A DNA stretch of 64,000 nucleotides from Xanthobacteraceae bacterium (GCA_019635585.1 JAHBZE010000002.1:948007-1012006), one strand, 5' to 3'. Positions 1 through 7,864 are shown, counted from the stretch's first letter. Notes: a model not told the origin generated them from the sequence alone. Program-made: numbers and translations.

Positions 1-426
1 CGCAAGCTCTTCACCGTGCACTTCCATGCCTATGCTTCGACCGAATATCTGGCGAAGAAGGGCCATCCGCGTTCGCCGGAGGAACTCGACGGCCACCGCA
101 TCTTGATGCTGGGCGGAAATGTTCCGGGCTATTTCTCCAACCTAAACTGGCTCGGCGACATGGGACGCAACGGCAATCCGCGCGTCGCTTCGATGACCGT
201 GAACAATGTCGTCGGCTTGAAAGTCGCTGTGGAAAACAGCGTCGGCATCGCGACACTTCCGGACTATCTCGTCGAAGGAAACGAAAATCTGGTGCGTCTG
301 TTCAGCGAGCGCGAAGCGCCGACGCTGGATGCCTATTTCGTCTATCCCGAAGAACTGCGTTCGGTGGCACGTATTCAGGTATTCCGCGATTTCCTGCTGG
401 CGAACGCGCAGCGCTGGAAATACTGA
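1..426 (+). CDS. LysR-family transcriptional regulator, C-terminal part (5' truncated by window edge)
   Basis: The reading frame is open from base 1 (frame 1) and ends at TGA 424-426, so about 141 C-terminal residues are visible and the DNA-binding domain lies outside the window. What remains is the second half of a LysR effector-binding domain. It has the typical run of a 'YLAKKG' segment, then 'SPEELDGHRIL', then a region ending in 'VGIATLPDYLV', which in this family lines the effector pocket and the RD-II hinge. The GTG at 16 is internal, not a start. The target cannot be told. The next gene, msrP, is convergent, so it is not an obvious divergent target. Confidence 0.85.
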   Translation, partial: RKLFTVHFHAYASTEYLAKKGHPRSPEELDGHRILMLGGNVPGYFSNLNWLGDMGRNGNPRVASMTVNNVVGLKVAVENSVGIATLPDYLVEGNENLVRLFSEREAPTLDAYFVYPEELRSVARIQVFRDFLLANAQRWKY

Positions 427-450
427 TTTCCGTAAGGTCCTGCGCGGCTC

Positions 451-508
451 GCATGGCGGGTATGTAGCTACCCGCATTGCCGCGCATCCCGATCGGGACA
501 AATATCAA
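451..508. other. Two small hairpins in the intergenic stretch after the LysR gene
   Basis: The 370 bases between the LysR stop and msrP hold no convincing gene. At 451-480 an imperfect inverted repeat pairs GCATGGCGGGTA with TACCCGCATTGC around a 6-base loop. Just after it (about 496-517) GGACAAAT pairs with ATTTGTGTCC, with bulges. Neither is followed by a T-run. They may be RNA structure at the 3' end of the LysR transcript or remnants of an intergenic repeat. Confidence 0.35.
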
Positions 509-612
509 TTTGTGTCCTGTAGCTACGCGCGCTCCCTTCCCCCTTCCCTGCGCGCGCGATGGCAACTTCTCCCTCTGGCAGGCACACGCCGCGCGAGCGG
601 CGCGACTATCCA

Positions 613-648
613 GGCCGGGTTCCGCGAGGAACCCGGCCTTTTATTTTT
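613..648 (+). terminator. Rho-independent terminator
   Basis: A perfect 11-bp stem (GGCCGGGTTCC at 613-623 and GGAACCCGGCC at 628-638) with a GCGA loop is followed by a T-rich run (TTTTATTTTTT). It has the right orientation to end the LysR transcript, although it lies 190 bases past the stop codon. Confidence 0.8.
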
Positions 649-676
649 TGAAAATCCCAATTGCTGAAATTCGGTT

Positions 677-767
677 CGTCATGCCCGGCCTTGTGCCGGG
701 CATCCACGCCTTGAAAACGATCGACGCAGTAAAGACGTGGAGGGCCGGGACAAGCCCGGCCATGACG
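677..767. repeat. Palindromic intergenic repeat (large imperfect inverted repeat)
   Basis: Two 32-base arms, 677-708 and 736-767, are imperfect reverse complements. Both begin CGTCATG when read outward and carry an inner GCCCGG/CCGGGC palindrome, with 27 bases between them. The 'gtcatgcccggc...gccgggcatccacg' wording is a familiar dispersed intergenic element in Bradyrhizobium-like genomes (recollection, not searched). It lies between convergent genes (LysR and msrP), a common place for such palindromes. A shorter cousin may be present near 21380-21405. Confidence 0.65.
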
Positions 768-796
768 AGTCGTTTTTCAAGCGACTGCTCGAGGCG

Positions 797-1771
797 TTAC
801 GCCCAGAGCCGCTCGTTCTGCAGATCTTTGTAAATCCCGGCGACATATTCGCCGTAGCCGTTGAACAGCACGGTCGGGCGGCGCTCGCCGGTGCCGATGT
901 CGCGCTCTGAAGCCTGCGACCAGCGCGGATGCGATACCTGTGGATTCACGTTGGCCCAGAAGCCGTATTCCTGCCGCTGCAACTGCTCCCAGTAGCCGAC
1001 CGGACGCTTGTCGGTGAACGACACGCGCACGATGGATTTGATCGCCTTGAAGCCGTACTTCCACGGCATCATCAGACGGATCGGGGCGCCGAATTGCTTG
1101 TAGCCCGGCTTGCCGTAGGCGCCGGTCACCATGAAGGCGAGTTCGTTGTTCGCTTCCGCGATCGTGCAGCCTTCCACATAGGGCCAATTGCCGTCGCTCA
1201 AAAATCCCGGACGCTGCTCGGGCGCCATCTTCGGATCGTTGAAGGTTTCCATGCGGATGTATTTCGCGCCCGCAAGCGGCTTCGCGAACTTCACGAGCTC
1301 CGCCATCGGAAAGCCGGTCCACGGGATCACCGCCGACCACGCCTCGACGCAGCGCAGGCGATAGGTGCGCTCCTGCAACGACGACGCGACCGCCTTGATC
1401 AGCGTGTCGATGTCGACGGTCTGTTCCTTCTCGACCATGCCATCGATCTTGATCTGCCACGGGCGGATCTGAAGCTGCTGCGCGGCCGAGGCGATGTATT
1501 TGCTCGTGCCGTATTCGTAGAAGTTGTTGTAGTTCGAGGCGAGCCGTTCTTCGGTAAGCTTGCCGTCGAATTTGTATTTCTCGTTGCGCTTCGCCGGATA
1601 GAGCGCCGCGGTCGGATCGGGATTGTCGGCCGCGCTTGCGAGTTCCGGAAAAAAGGATGCGGCGGCGAGCGACGCGCCCGCACCGAGCAACTTGCGTCGG
1701 GTAAAATAGACGCTCTCGGAGGTCGCCTGCGATTCCGGGATTTCCCAGCCGCGTTTGCGCTTGATCAGCAT
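797..1771 (-). CDS. msrP: Protein-methionine-sulfoxide reductase catalytic subunit MsrP (YedY)
   Basis: 324-aa periplasmic molybdopterin oxidoreductase that reduces oxidised methionines in envelope proteins. The N-terminus is a Tat signal: twin arginine at residues 25-26 in TRRKLLGAG, a hydrophobic stretch, and cleavage near ASA at about 45-47. The likely molybdenum-ligand cysteine is C141 in the RCVEAWS motif. The ATG at 1771 is chosen because GAGGAGG lies 7 bases upstream. An in-frame start at 1834 would put 21 extra residues before the Tat signal. In most proteobacteria msrP is followed by msrQ, the haem membrane partner. Here the downstream neighbour is a convergent LysR gene, so MsrQ must be elsewhere or replaced. 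Confidence 0.93.
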   Translation of the reverse strand: MLIKRKRGWEIPESQATSESVYFTRRKLLGAGASLAAASFFPELASAADNPDPTAALYPAKRNEKYKFDGKLTEERLASNYNNFYEYGTSKYIASAAQQLQIRPWQIKIDGMVEKEQTVDIDTLIKAVASSLQERTYRLRCVEAWSAVIPWTGFPMAELVKFAKPLAGAKYIRMETFNDPKMAPEQRPGFLSDGNWPYVEGCTIAEANNELAFMVTGAYGKPGYKQFGAPIRLMMPWKYGFKAIKSIVRVSFTDKRPVGYWEQLQRQEYGFWANVNPQVSHPRWSQASERDIGTGERRPTVLFNGYGEYVAGIYKDLQNERLWA

Positions 1772-1861
1772 CGTGATTCCTCCTCGGACGTCCAACCCCG
1801 GAAACAGGTAGAACGTTGCCGCGACCGAAGGCAATTCACGGAAGCGTGACGGGAACCGGCG

Positions 1862-2476
1862 CTATTTCTTGTCGTGGGAAGCGATGATCGCCTCGCCCAT
1901 GCGCACGAAACGGCAGCAGGGGCTGTCGGTGCCGATACTCTGGGCGCAAACCCGCGCGCCTTCCAGGAGCAGGAATAGTTCGTCGGCGAGCATTTCCGGC
2001 TGGTCGAGCCCGGCATCGGCGCAGAGCTTCGCGAGGCGGTCGCGCTGGGCGCGCTTGTGCTCCTCGATCACACGGCGGGCCGGGTGGTCTTTTTCCGCAA
2101 GTTCGACCGCGGCGTTGGCGAGCGCACAACCGCGGCCCTGCGGGTCGTTCGCATCCTGCCCCGCCGCCTCGAGCCAGACGCCGAGTTGCTTGCGCGGATT
2201 GTCCGGATATTCGCGTTCGATATAGCCCCAGAACTTCTGCGACTTTCCCGAGAGCCGCCGCAGATATTCGGCGACCAAGGCATCCTTCGACTCGAAGTGC
2301 CGGTAAAGCGTCATCTTGTTGGTGCCGGCCGCTTCCGCGATCGCATCGACGCCGACCGCGCGGATACCCTGCCGGTAAAAGAGGTCGGATGCCGCGGTCA
2401 GGATGCGCTCGCGCGGAGGCATCGGGACGGGTGCGGCGTCGGCTTCAGCGGTTTGGGTCGAAAATCGTGGTGTCAT
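1862..2476 (-). CDS. TetR/AcrR-family transcriptional repressor
   Basis: 204-aa one-component regulator. A TetR-type helix-turn-helix lies at about residues 42-61 (DAIAEAAGTNKMTLYRHF), preceded by the helix-1 segment RERILTAASDLFYRQG. The C-terminal half is an all-helical ligand domain containing three cysteines (GCALANA near the middle, RVCAQ and CCRF near the end), which could sense electrophiles, although that is inference. It is divergent from a small gene and an Old Yellow Enzyme reductase, with a near-perfect inverted repeat in the shared promoter (2494-2526). That layout fits a NemR-like repressor controlling the reductase and itself. The gene ends TAG 91 bases upstream of msrP. Confidence 0.9.
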   Translation of the reverse strand: MTPRFSTQTAEADAAPVPMPPRERILTAASDLFYRQGIRAVGVDAIAEAAGTNKMTLYRHFESKDALVAEYLRRLSGKSQKFWGYIEREYPDNPRKQLGVWLEAAGQDANDPQGRGCALANAAVELAEKDHPARRVIEEHKRAQRDRLAKLCADAGLDQPEMLADELFLLLEGARVCAQSIGTDSPCCRFVRMGEAIIASHDKK

Positions 2477-2493
2477 GCCCTTGACTCAGGTGT

Positions 2494-2526
2494 TACCGGT
2501 CAGTACCTATATGTTACTGATCGGTA
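2494..2526. promoter_or_regulatory. Probable TetR operator in divergent promoter
   Basis: Inverted repeat TACCGGTCAGTA (2494-2505), 9-base spacer, TACTGATCGGTA (2515-2526). The arms match at 11 of 12 positions. It starts 18 bases upstream of the tetR start codon and about 50 bases before the small gene at 2578, overlapping where both promoters should lie (TTGACT at 2481 could be a rightward -35). Size and position are those of a TetR-family autoregulatory operator. Confidence 0.75.
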
Positions 2527-2577
2527 CCAAATCAAGCTCCTGCTGGTTACCGACCCTCGAAACCAAGGAGAGCCCCG

Positions 2578-2766
2578 ATGAGTCGATGCCTGGACGCTTT
2601 TAACGCATTTAGCCTGCCCGCCTGCAATAGCGAGATCAGCATGGCTGACGCCCTGACCGATCCGCTGATCCGGACGGTCATGAAAGCGGACGGCGTCGAC
2701 CCCGTAGCGCTGGAGGCCGAGTTCCTGCGGATCGCGGAACTCCGCGAAAGCGCTCTCCAACCCTGA
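2578..2766 (+). CDS. Small conserved-looking protein downstream of the TetR operator
   Basis: 62-aa product of unknown function. The ATG at 2578 is preceded by AAGGAGAGCCCCG, an excellent ribosome binding site, and it is the first gene reading away from the TetR operator toward the reductase. The C-terminal 41 residues, from an internal Met at 2641 (ADALTDPLIRTVMKADGVDP...), are acidic and helical and look like a short conserved Rhizobiales protein. The first 21 residues (MSRCLDAFNAFS...) contain two cysteines and may be a leader. It has no signal peptide or membrane segment. Presumably it is co-transcribed with the reductase. Confidence 0.6.
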   Translation: MSRCLDAFNAFSLPACNSEISMADALTDPLIRTVMKADGVDPVALEAEFLRIAELRESALQP

Positions 2767-2807
2767 ATTGCCTACCGCGGTCCTTCCTCCCCCACACCGC
2801 GGAGACA

Positions 2808-2847
2808 GCCGGACGGTCCAAGGCGTGCCCCCGCGGGACCGTCCGGC
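2808..2847 (+). promoter_or_regulatory. Perfect 12-bp hairpin between the small gene and the reductase gene
   Basis: GCCGGACGGTCC (2808-2819) and GGACCGTCCGGC (2836-2847) are exact reverse complements with a 16-base loop. No T-run follows, so it is not a simple terminator. A processing or mRNA-stability structure, an attenuator or a second protein site are all possible. It starts 41 bases after the small gene's stop and ends 27 bases before the nemA-like start. Confidence 0.55.
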
Positions 2848-2874
2848 ACCCTTCCCCCGAACAGGACGACTCCC

Positions 2875-3951
2875 ATGAACATCCATGACGCTTCCGCACA
2901 GACGCTTTTCTCGAGTTATCGCCTCGGCGATCTCGAACTGAAGAACCGCTTCGTGATGGCGCCGATGACGCGTTCGCGCGCGCTCGAAGGCAACACCGCG
3001 AACTCGCTCGCCGCCGAATATTACGCGCAGCGCGCGGGTGCGGGCCTCATCGTTACCGAAGGCACGCAAGTGAGCCCGCAAGGCGTCGGCTATATTCGCA
3101 CGCCGGGCATCCATTCCGGCGCACAGGTCGAGGCCTGGAAGAAGGTGACGGACGCGGTGCACAAGGCCGGCGGCGTGATTTTCGCGCAGCTCTGGCATGT
3201 CGGCCGCATCTCGCATTCCGATTTCCATGACGGCGAAGCGCCGGTAGCGCCGTCGGCGATCGCAGCCGAAGGCAAGACTTTCACGCCGCAGGGCCAGAAA
3301 GATTTCTCGAAACCGCGCGCACTCGAACTTTCCGAGTTGCCGGGCATTGTCGAGCAATTCCGGCTTGGCGCGAAGAATGCGAAAGCGGCCGGTTTCGATG
3401 GCGTCGAAATTCACGGTGCGAACGGCTACCTGCTCGACCAGTTCACCGCCGACGGGCCGAACAAGCGCACCGATGCTTACGGCGGCAGCATCGCAAACCG
3501 TATTCGTCTTCCGCTCGAAGTCACCGAAGCGGTGACAAGCGTCTGGGGCAAGGAGCGCGTCGGCTATCGCATCTCGCCTTACGGAACCTACAATTCGATG
3601 TCGGACTCCAATCCGCTCGCGACCTTCTCGCAGCTCGCGGACGAGTTGAACAATATCGGCATCGGCTATCTGCACGTCGTCGATCCGGCGGATGCCTCGC
3701 TGCGCATTTCGCCGGCACTCCGCGAGATTTTCACGAACACGTACATCACTGCCGGTTCGTTCGATCTAGCGCGCGCGGAAGCTGCGATTGCGCGCGGCGA
3801 AACCGACCTCGTCGCCTTTGGCAAGCCGTTCCTTGCGAACCCTGATTTGCCCGCGCGCTTCAGGAAGAACGCGCCGCTGAACGCGCCCGATGTCGCGACC
3901 TTCTATCAGGGCGAAGCCAGGGGCTATACGGATTATCCCGCCGCGACCTAG
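2875..3951 (+). CDS. nemA: Alkene reductase, Old Yellow Enzyme family (NemA-like)
   Basis: 358-aa FMN-dependent TIM-barrel ene-reductase that uses NADPH to reduce activated C=C bonds of enals, maleimides or quinones and in some members nitro groups. Family hallmarks are in place: an N-terminal LKNRFVMAPMTRSRA segment, the substrate-binding pair His180/Asn183 with Tyr185 in HGANGYLLDQF, then RTDAYGGS and C-terminal FGKPFLANPDLP. Length is normal. It lies behind a TetR gene and its operator, the arrangement of the E. coli nemRA electrophile-response genes. This suggests induction by reactive electrophiles, though the true inducer is unknown. Confidence 0.92.
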   Translation: MNIHDASAQTLFSSYRLGDLELKNRFVMAPMTRSRALEGNTANSLAAEYYAQRAGAGLIVTEGTQVSPQGVGYIRTPGIHSGAQVEAWKKVTDAVHKAGGVIFAQLWHVGRISHSDFHDGEAPVAPSAIAAEGKTFTPQGQKDFSKPRALELSELPGIVEQFRLGAKNAKAAGFDGVEIHGANGYLLDQFTADGPNKRTDAYGGSIANRIRLPLEVTEAVTSVWGKERVGYRISPYGTYNSMSDSNPLATFSQLADELNNIGIGYLHVVDPADASLRISPALREIFTNTYITAGSFDLARAEAAIARGETDLVAFGKPFLANPDLPARFRKNAPLNAPDVATFYQGEARGYTDYPAAT

Positions 3952-3973
3952 CTTCACGCGTGATCGCACCGAT

Positions 3974-4008
3974 GGCGCCCGGGCTAGCCCGGGCGCCGCT
4001 ATTTTTTA
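3974..4008. terminator. Rho-independent terminator between convergent genes
   Basis: A perfect GC palindrome (GGCGCCCGGG, CTAG centre, CCCGGGCGCC; 3974-3997) is followed on the plus strand by GCTATTTTTT, ending the reductase transcript. The last codons of the convergent hydrolase gene run through the T-run. Confidence 0.8.
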
Positions 4009-5009
4009 AGTGTTTGCAGAAACTCCAGCGTCCGCGAAAGCGCGAGCTTGCCCGCCGCCGTATCGAGATTGAACTGATACTCATGGTCGAGCGGAGGCGC
4101 TTGATCTTCCGGGTAAAACAACTTTTCCGTGCGTACGCCTACGCTCTCCAATGCGCGCACCATCGAAAGCGAATGTAGGAGCAGCGGGTCTCGGTTGCCG
4201 GCCGAAATGAACACTGGCGGCAACGCACCCGTTACACGGTCGGCAACCGAGAACTGCTTGGCGACGACCGGATCGGAAAAATCCTCGGTCCCAAAGTAAG
4301 AACGACCTACCGTGCGCAGAAAAAATCCGATCAATCCGTCTCCACGGCCCAACAGTTTCGCGTCCAACACCCCGCAATGAAGAATGAGACCGATCAAATG
4401 GCCCCGGAGCAGACCAGGCTCGATGCCAACCTCTCGCGCATAAGTCTGATCGCTGATGACAAGCGCCGTTTGTGCAGCAATTTGCGCCCCGGCAGAATCG
4501 CCAGCCAGCACGATCTGTGAGACATCGAACGGAAATTTGTTGGACATCTTTACAATTTCGGCTAGCGCCGCGTTCACCTGATAAACCGGTCCGGGATACC
4601 GCTGTTCGGGAGCGATCGTGTAGCCGACGGTCACGACTGCGTATCCGTTGGATGCCAAAATTTTCGCGTAACTCGCAACATCCTTGCGACTGCCAGAAAT
4701 GAACCCGCCACCGTGAATCCAAACGATGGTCGGCAGCTTTCTCCTTAGCGCGTCGGCTGGAAAATAGACGTCGAACTTGCCGCGAGAGCTCGTCGGATCA
4801 TAAATCTGGTCGGTGAAGCTCACGACGCCGCTCGGCACATGTTTCTCGATCGCGGACGTGATCTGAACCGTAAAGAGATAGAACACGCCTCGGAAGAATA
4901 ATGCAGACGGCCATGGACTTACGAAATGAAATACGAAAACCGCCGCGGCCAGCGTAACAATCGTGGCGATTGACCGCCGAATAAATTTCAACAAGCCTCT
5001 CATCGTCAT
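3999..5009 (-). CDS. Alpha/beta hydrolase, HSL-type esterase, membrane anchored
   Basis: 336-aa serine hydrolase of the hormone-sensitive-lipase group. Motifs in order: oxyanion HGGGF at 99-103, nucleophile GDSAG with Ser172 at 170-174, a likely acid at Asp274 (NRDP) and His309 (LDHE). An N-terminal hydrophobic helix (about residues 12-35) follows basic residues, suggesting a membrane-anchored enzyme with its catalytic domain outside. The gene is visibly AT-richer than its neighbours: I count 27 G+C in the 60 bases 4501-4560. That suggests recent acquisition. Substrate unknown. Confidence 0.88.
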   Translation of the reverse strand: MTMRGLLKFIRRSIATIVTLAAAVFVFHFVSPWPSALFFRGVFYLFTVQITSAIEKHVPSGVVSFTDQIYDPTSSRGKFDVYFPADALRRKLPTIVWIHGGGFISGSRKDVASYAKILASNGYAVVTVGYTIAPEQRYPGPVYQVNAALAEIVKMSNKFPFDVSQIVLAGDSAGAQIAAQTALVISDQTYAREVGIEPGLLRGHLIGLILHCGVLDAKLLGRGDGLIGFFLRTVGRSYFGTEDFSDPVVAKQFSVADRVTGALPPVFISAGNRDPLLLHSLSMVRALESVGVRTEKLFYPEDQAPPLDHEYQFNLDTAAGKLALSRTLEFLQTLKK

Positions 5010-5052
5010 GAATACTTCTTGGCGCCTGGGCCCCCCGTCAACACGGAAACGG

Positions 5053-5082
5053 AACGGCCGGGATTTCCCCCGGCCGTTTTTT
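5053..5082 (+). terminator. Hairpin with T-run between EF-G-like and hydrolase genes
   Basis: AACGGCCGGG (5053-5062) pairs with CCCGGCCGTT (5069-5078), with TTTTTT at 5077-5082. The T-run is on the plus strand, yet both flanking genes read minus. As a minus-strand terminator for the EF-G-like gene it would rely on the stem and a weak TTCCGTTTC tail. Confidence 0.5.
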
Positions 5083-5093
5083 AATTCTTCGAT

Positions 5094-7184
5094 CTATTCC
5101 GCCGCGCGGCGCGACGTGACGATCTGGTCGGCCTGCTTGCCGGTCAGTTCCGCGAGATGATCGAAGCGCGAGGTCAGTCCGCCAACACCGGCGGTCGCCG
5201 AGCGCACTTCCACGATCAGGTCGCCAATTGCGGATTCCGGCAGCAGCCCCCGCACCACATCCCAGCCATCCCAGCCATCGCGGGTCTCGAAGCCGAGGAT
5301 TTGCCCGCGGCGCTGCGACAGGATCGCGTTGATCTTCGCGGTCGCGTCGTTCGGGCAGACGATCTCGACTTCAAAGATCGGCTCGAGCAGCACCGGCTGG
5401 CATTGCGGCAGTGCCTCGCTCATCGCAAGCCGTCCCGCCATCTGGAACGCCATGTCGGAGGAGTCGACCGAATGGTAGGAGCCATCGGTCAGCGTCACCG
5501 CGACATCGACTACTGGAAAGCCGAGCGGCCCGCACTTGAGATAGGAGCGCACGCCGGTTTCCACCGATGGTACGTATTGTTGCGGCACCACGCCGCCCTT
5601 GATGCGGTCGCCGAACGTGAAGCCGCCGCCGCGCGGCAGCGGCTTGATGTCGAGCACCACGTCGCCGAACTGGCCGTGACCGCCGGACTGCTTCTTATGG
5701 CGGCCGCGTTGCGTGACCGGCTTGCGGATGGTTTCGCGATAGCCGACCCGCGGCGGATGCGTATGCACCGCGACGCCGAAGCGCCCGCGCAGCCGCTCGA
5801 CCGCGACCCGCAGATGCATTTCGCCCTGCCCGTAAAGCACGATCTCGCCGAGATCGGCGTTGTGCACGATGCTGAGCGAAGGATCTTCCTCCGCGAGTTT
5901 CGTGAGCGCGAGGCCGAGCTTCACGTCGTCCTTGCGTTCGGCGGCGGAAATCGCGAGCGACAGCACCGGCGGATAAGGCACCACCGCGCCGAGCGACACC
6001 GCGAGTTTGCCGGTCGTGATCGTTTCGCAGGTCGCGACCGGATCGAGCTTGCCGAAGCCCGCAAGATCGCCGGCTTTTGCAGCGCCGCGCTTTTCGACAC
6101 TCGTGCCCCGGATCGAGAACACGCCCGCGACCCGCGCGGTGGCACCGGACGAAGACAGTACGGTCGCGCCTTCTCCGATTTCGCCTGAAAGCACGCGCGC
6201 AATCGAGAGCTTGCCGCCGTGGCTCGTATGCAGCGTCTTCACCACGTCGGCCACGCCATCGGTTCCGGCATTCAACTTCAGCCGCGCCGCCGTATCCGCG
6301 ACGCCGGGCGCTTCGTGACGAAGCGCTTTCATCAGGCGCAAGACACCGTTCTGCCGCGTGGCCGAACCGATCAGCACCGGGCAGATCGCACCTTCCCGCA
6401 ACTCTTTCGAGAGGTCGTCGAATACGCGGTCGCGCGGCGGCTGCATATCCTCGAGCAACTGCTCCATCAATTCGTCGTCGTGGTCGGCGAGCGTTTCCAG
6501 CATCGTGAAACGCGCGTCCTTGTTGCGCGACGCATCCTCGCCTTGCAGATCGACCACTTCGCTTGCGGCATGTTCGCGATAGATGAACGCGCGCTCCAGC
6601 GCGAGATCGACGAAGCCCGCGACGATACCGTCCTTCCAGATCGGGATCTGGCGCAGCACCAGCGGAATCCGCGACACCGGCTGCAGCATGGCGAGCGTCT
6701 CGCGCAAGCGCCGCTCCGCCTTGTCGATCTTGTTGATAAAGAGAAAGCGCGGAATCCCCTGCGCTTCCAGTTCGCGCATCACGAGTTGCAGTTGCGGGAT
6801 TTTTTTCGGGTCCGCCTCGCAGACCACGACCGCGGCATCGACCGCCGGGATCGCCGCTCGCATATCATGCGCGAACTCGACCGAACCGGGACAATCGATG
6901 AAGTGATAGGTCTCACCGAGAAATTCCGTCGAGGCGACATTCATCTCGACGCTCATCTTGTGTGCGCGAGACTCCGCGCCGGCATCGCCGACCGAAGTGC
7001 CCACATCCACGCTGCCCGCGCGCGCAATCGCGCCCGTGCGGGCGAGAATGGCCTCGAGCAAAGTGGTTTTTCCCGATTGAAACGGACCTACAAGCGCGAT
7101 CGCGCGCGGTCCCTTGCGACTTATGCCCTTGAGATTCTCTGCCCCGGCAGAGCCGTTGCGTGCGGGGCCTTTATTGTCAGCCAT
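5094..7184 (-). CDS. Elongation factor G-like GTPase (EF-G paralogue)
   Basis: 696-aa translational GTPase with the EF-G domain plan: G domain (about 25-290), beta-barrel domain II, then domains III-V ending in a typical C-terminal tail (GLTSRFDHLAEL). The G motifs are non-canonical: P-loop GPFQSGKT (33-40) instead of GHVDAGKT, G3 as DCPG (97-100) rather than DTPG, with NKID (151-154) conserved. This marks a divergent paralogue rather than housekeeping FusA, which normally sits with rpsL/rpsG/tuf. The start at 7184 has GGGAGG upstream. An in-frame start at 7340 would add 52 residues that look non-coding. Role unknown: it may be a specialised translocation or recycling factor. Confidence 0.88.
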   Translation of the reverse strand: MADNKGPARNGSAGAENLKGISRKGPRAIALVGPFQSGKTTLLEAILARTGAIARAGSVDVGTSVGDAGAESRAHKMSVEMNVASTEFLGETYHFIDCPGSVEFAHDMRAAIPAVDAAVVVCEADPKKIPQLQLVMRELEAQGIPRFLFINKIDKAERRLRETLAMLQPVSRIPLVLRQIPIWKDGIVAGFVDLALERAFIYREHAASEVVDLQGEDASRNKDARFTMLETLADHDDELMEQLLEDMQPPRDRVFDDLSKELREGAICPVLIGSATRQNGVLRLMKALRHEAPGVADTAARLKLNAGTDGVADVVKTLHTSHGGKLSIARVLSGEIGEGATVLSSSGATARVAGVFSIRGTSVEKRGAAKAGDLAGFGKLDPVATCETITTGKLAVSLGAVVPYPPVLSLAISAAERKDDVKLGLALTKLAEEDPSLSIVHNADLGEIVLYGQGEMHLRVAVERLRGRFGVAVHTHPPRVGYRETIRKPVTQRGRHKKQSGGHGQFGDVVLDIKPLPRGGGFTFGDRIKGGVVPQQYVPSVETGVRSYLKCGPLGFPVVDVAVTLTDGSYHSVDSSDMAFQMAGRLAMSEALPQCQPVLLEPIFEVEIVCPNDATAKINAILSQRRGQILGFETRDGWDGWDVVRGLLPESAIGDLIVEVRSATAGVGGLTSRFDHLAELTGKQADQIVTSRRAAE

Positions 7185-7331
7185 CGACACCTCCCTGCCC
7201 GGTTCGGTGTCGAGCGCCGCTCGCCCGGCATCACCGGGTAAACCGGCCGAGAGAGGACGGCCGGGAAATGATCGTTTCAGCGAAACCGCGCGCATGCAAG
7301 CAGGAACCTGCTTTGCGCCGCAGCGAATTCG

Positions 7332-7368
7332 CAAAAACAAACGCGGCCCGGAACTTCCGGGCCGCGTT
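7332..7368 (-). terminator. Rho-independent terminator of the DUF992 gene
   Basis: A 14-bp perfect stem (7340-7353 with 7355-7368, GC core GCGGCCCGGAA) is followed on the minus strand by TTTGTTTTT. It lies 22 bases past the stop codon of the DUF992 gene. Confidence 0.85.
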
Positions 7369-7390
7369 CAGTTCAAATTGCTGGATATTT

Positions 7391-7864
7391 TTAGTGCAGG
7401 ACGAGCTGGCCGACACCGACCGAAAGTCCGACACCGACATTGCCTTCGCCCGAAAGCGGCTGCAGCGCGACGGTGTTGTGCGAACCGCCGACCAGCACGT
7501 TGCCGCCGACGCCGAGGCCGAGCGCGATGTTGCCGGACGCGCCGGTATAAGTGCCGCGCAGATCGCCCGGATAGAGGCGCTTGTTATGAGCGTGAACCGC
7601 CCAGACCAGCACGCCGCCGCCGCTGATGTTCAGGTCCAGACCGATGCGGCCGATGTCCGCGCGATAGCGATGCGCGCGGCGGCTGTTGATCGGATAAAAC
7701 GTGCAACCGGCAGTTCGGTACGAACCCACGACGAAGCTGACGTTCGGCGCGACCTTGCATTCGAGCGTGCCCACGCGCTCGAAGTGCTGCGCGCTAGCCG
7801 GGCTGGAGGCAAAAGCGAAAATCGCGGCCACGCCGGCCACGAGCGCAAAAAGACGACGGTTCAT
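7391..7864 (-). CDS. DUF992 family secreted protein
   Basis: 157-aa protein with a Sec signal peptide (MNRRLFALVAGVAAIFAFASSPASA) and a mature part starting QHFERVGTLEC. The body matches DUF992 as I know it: a Cys near the N-terminus, a second in 'AGCTFYP', then beta-rich glycine repeats ending 'VGVGQLVLH'. DUF992 proteins are small periplasmic or outer-membrane-associated proteins of Rhizobiales with no defined function. An SD-like AAAGGGAG lies upstream of the ATG. It is monocistronic with its own terminator. Confidence 0.85.
   Translation of the reverse strand: MNRRLFALVAGVAAIFAFASSPASAQHFERVGTLECKVAPNVSFVVGSYRTAGCTFYPINSRRAHRYRADIGRIGLDLNISGGGVLVWAVHAHNKRLYPGDLRGTYTGASGNIALGLGVGGNVLVGGSHNTVALQPLSGEGNVGVGLSVGVGQLVLH

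Noticed and set aside
427..667. Small protein genes in the gap after the LysR gene
   Set aside because: Several short frames exist in all phases but none has a ribosome site or plausible composition.
5157..7241. Long open frames antisense to the EF-G-like gene
   Set aside because: Same GC-driven shadow effect; composition is Arg/His/Ala-rich and no motif is present.
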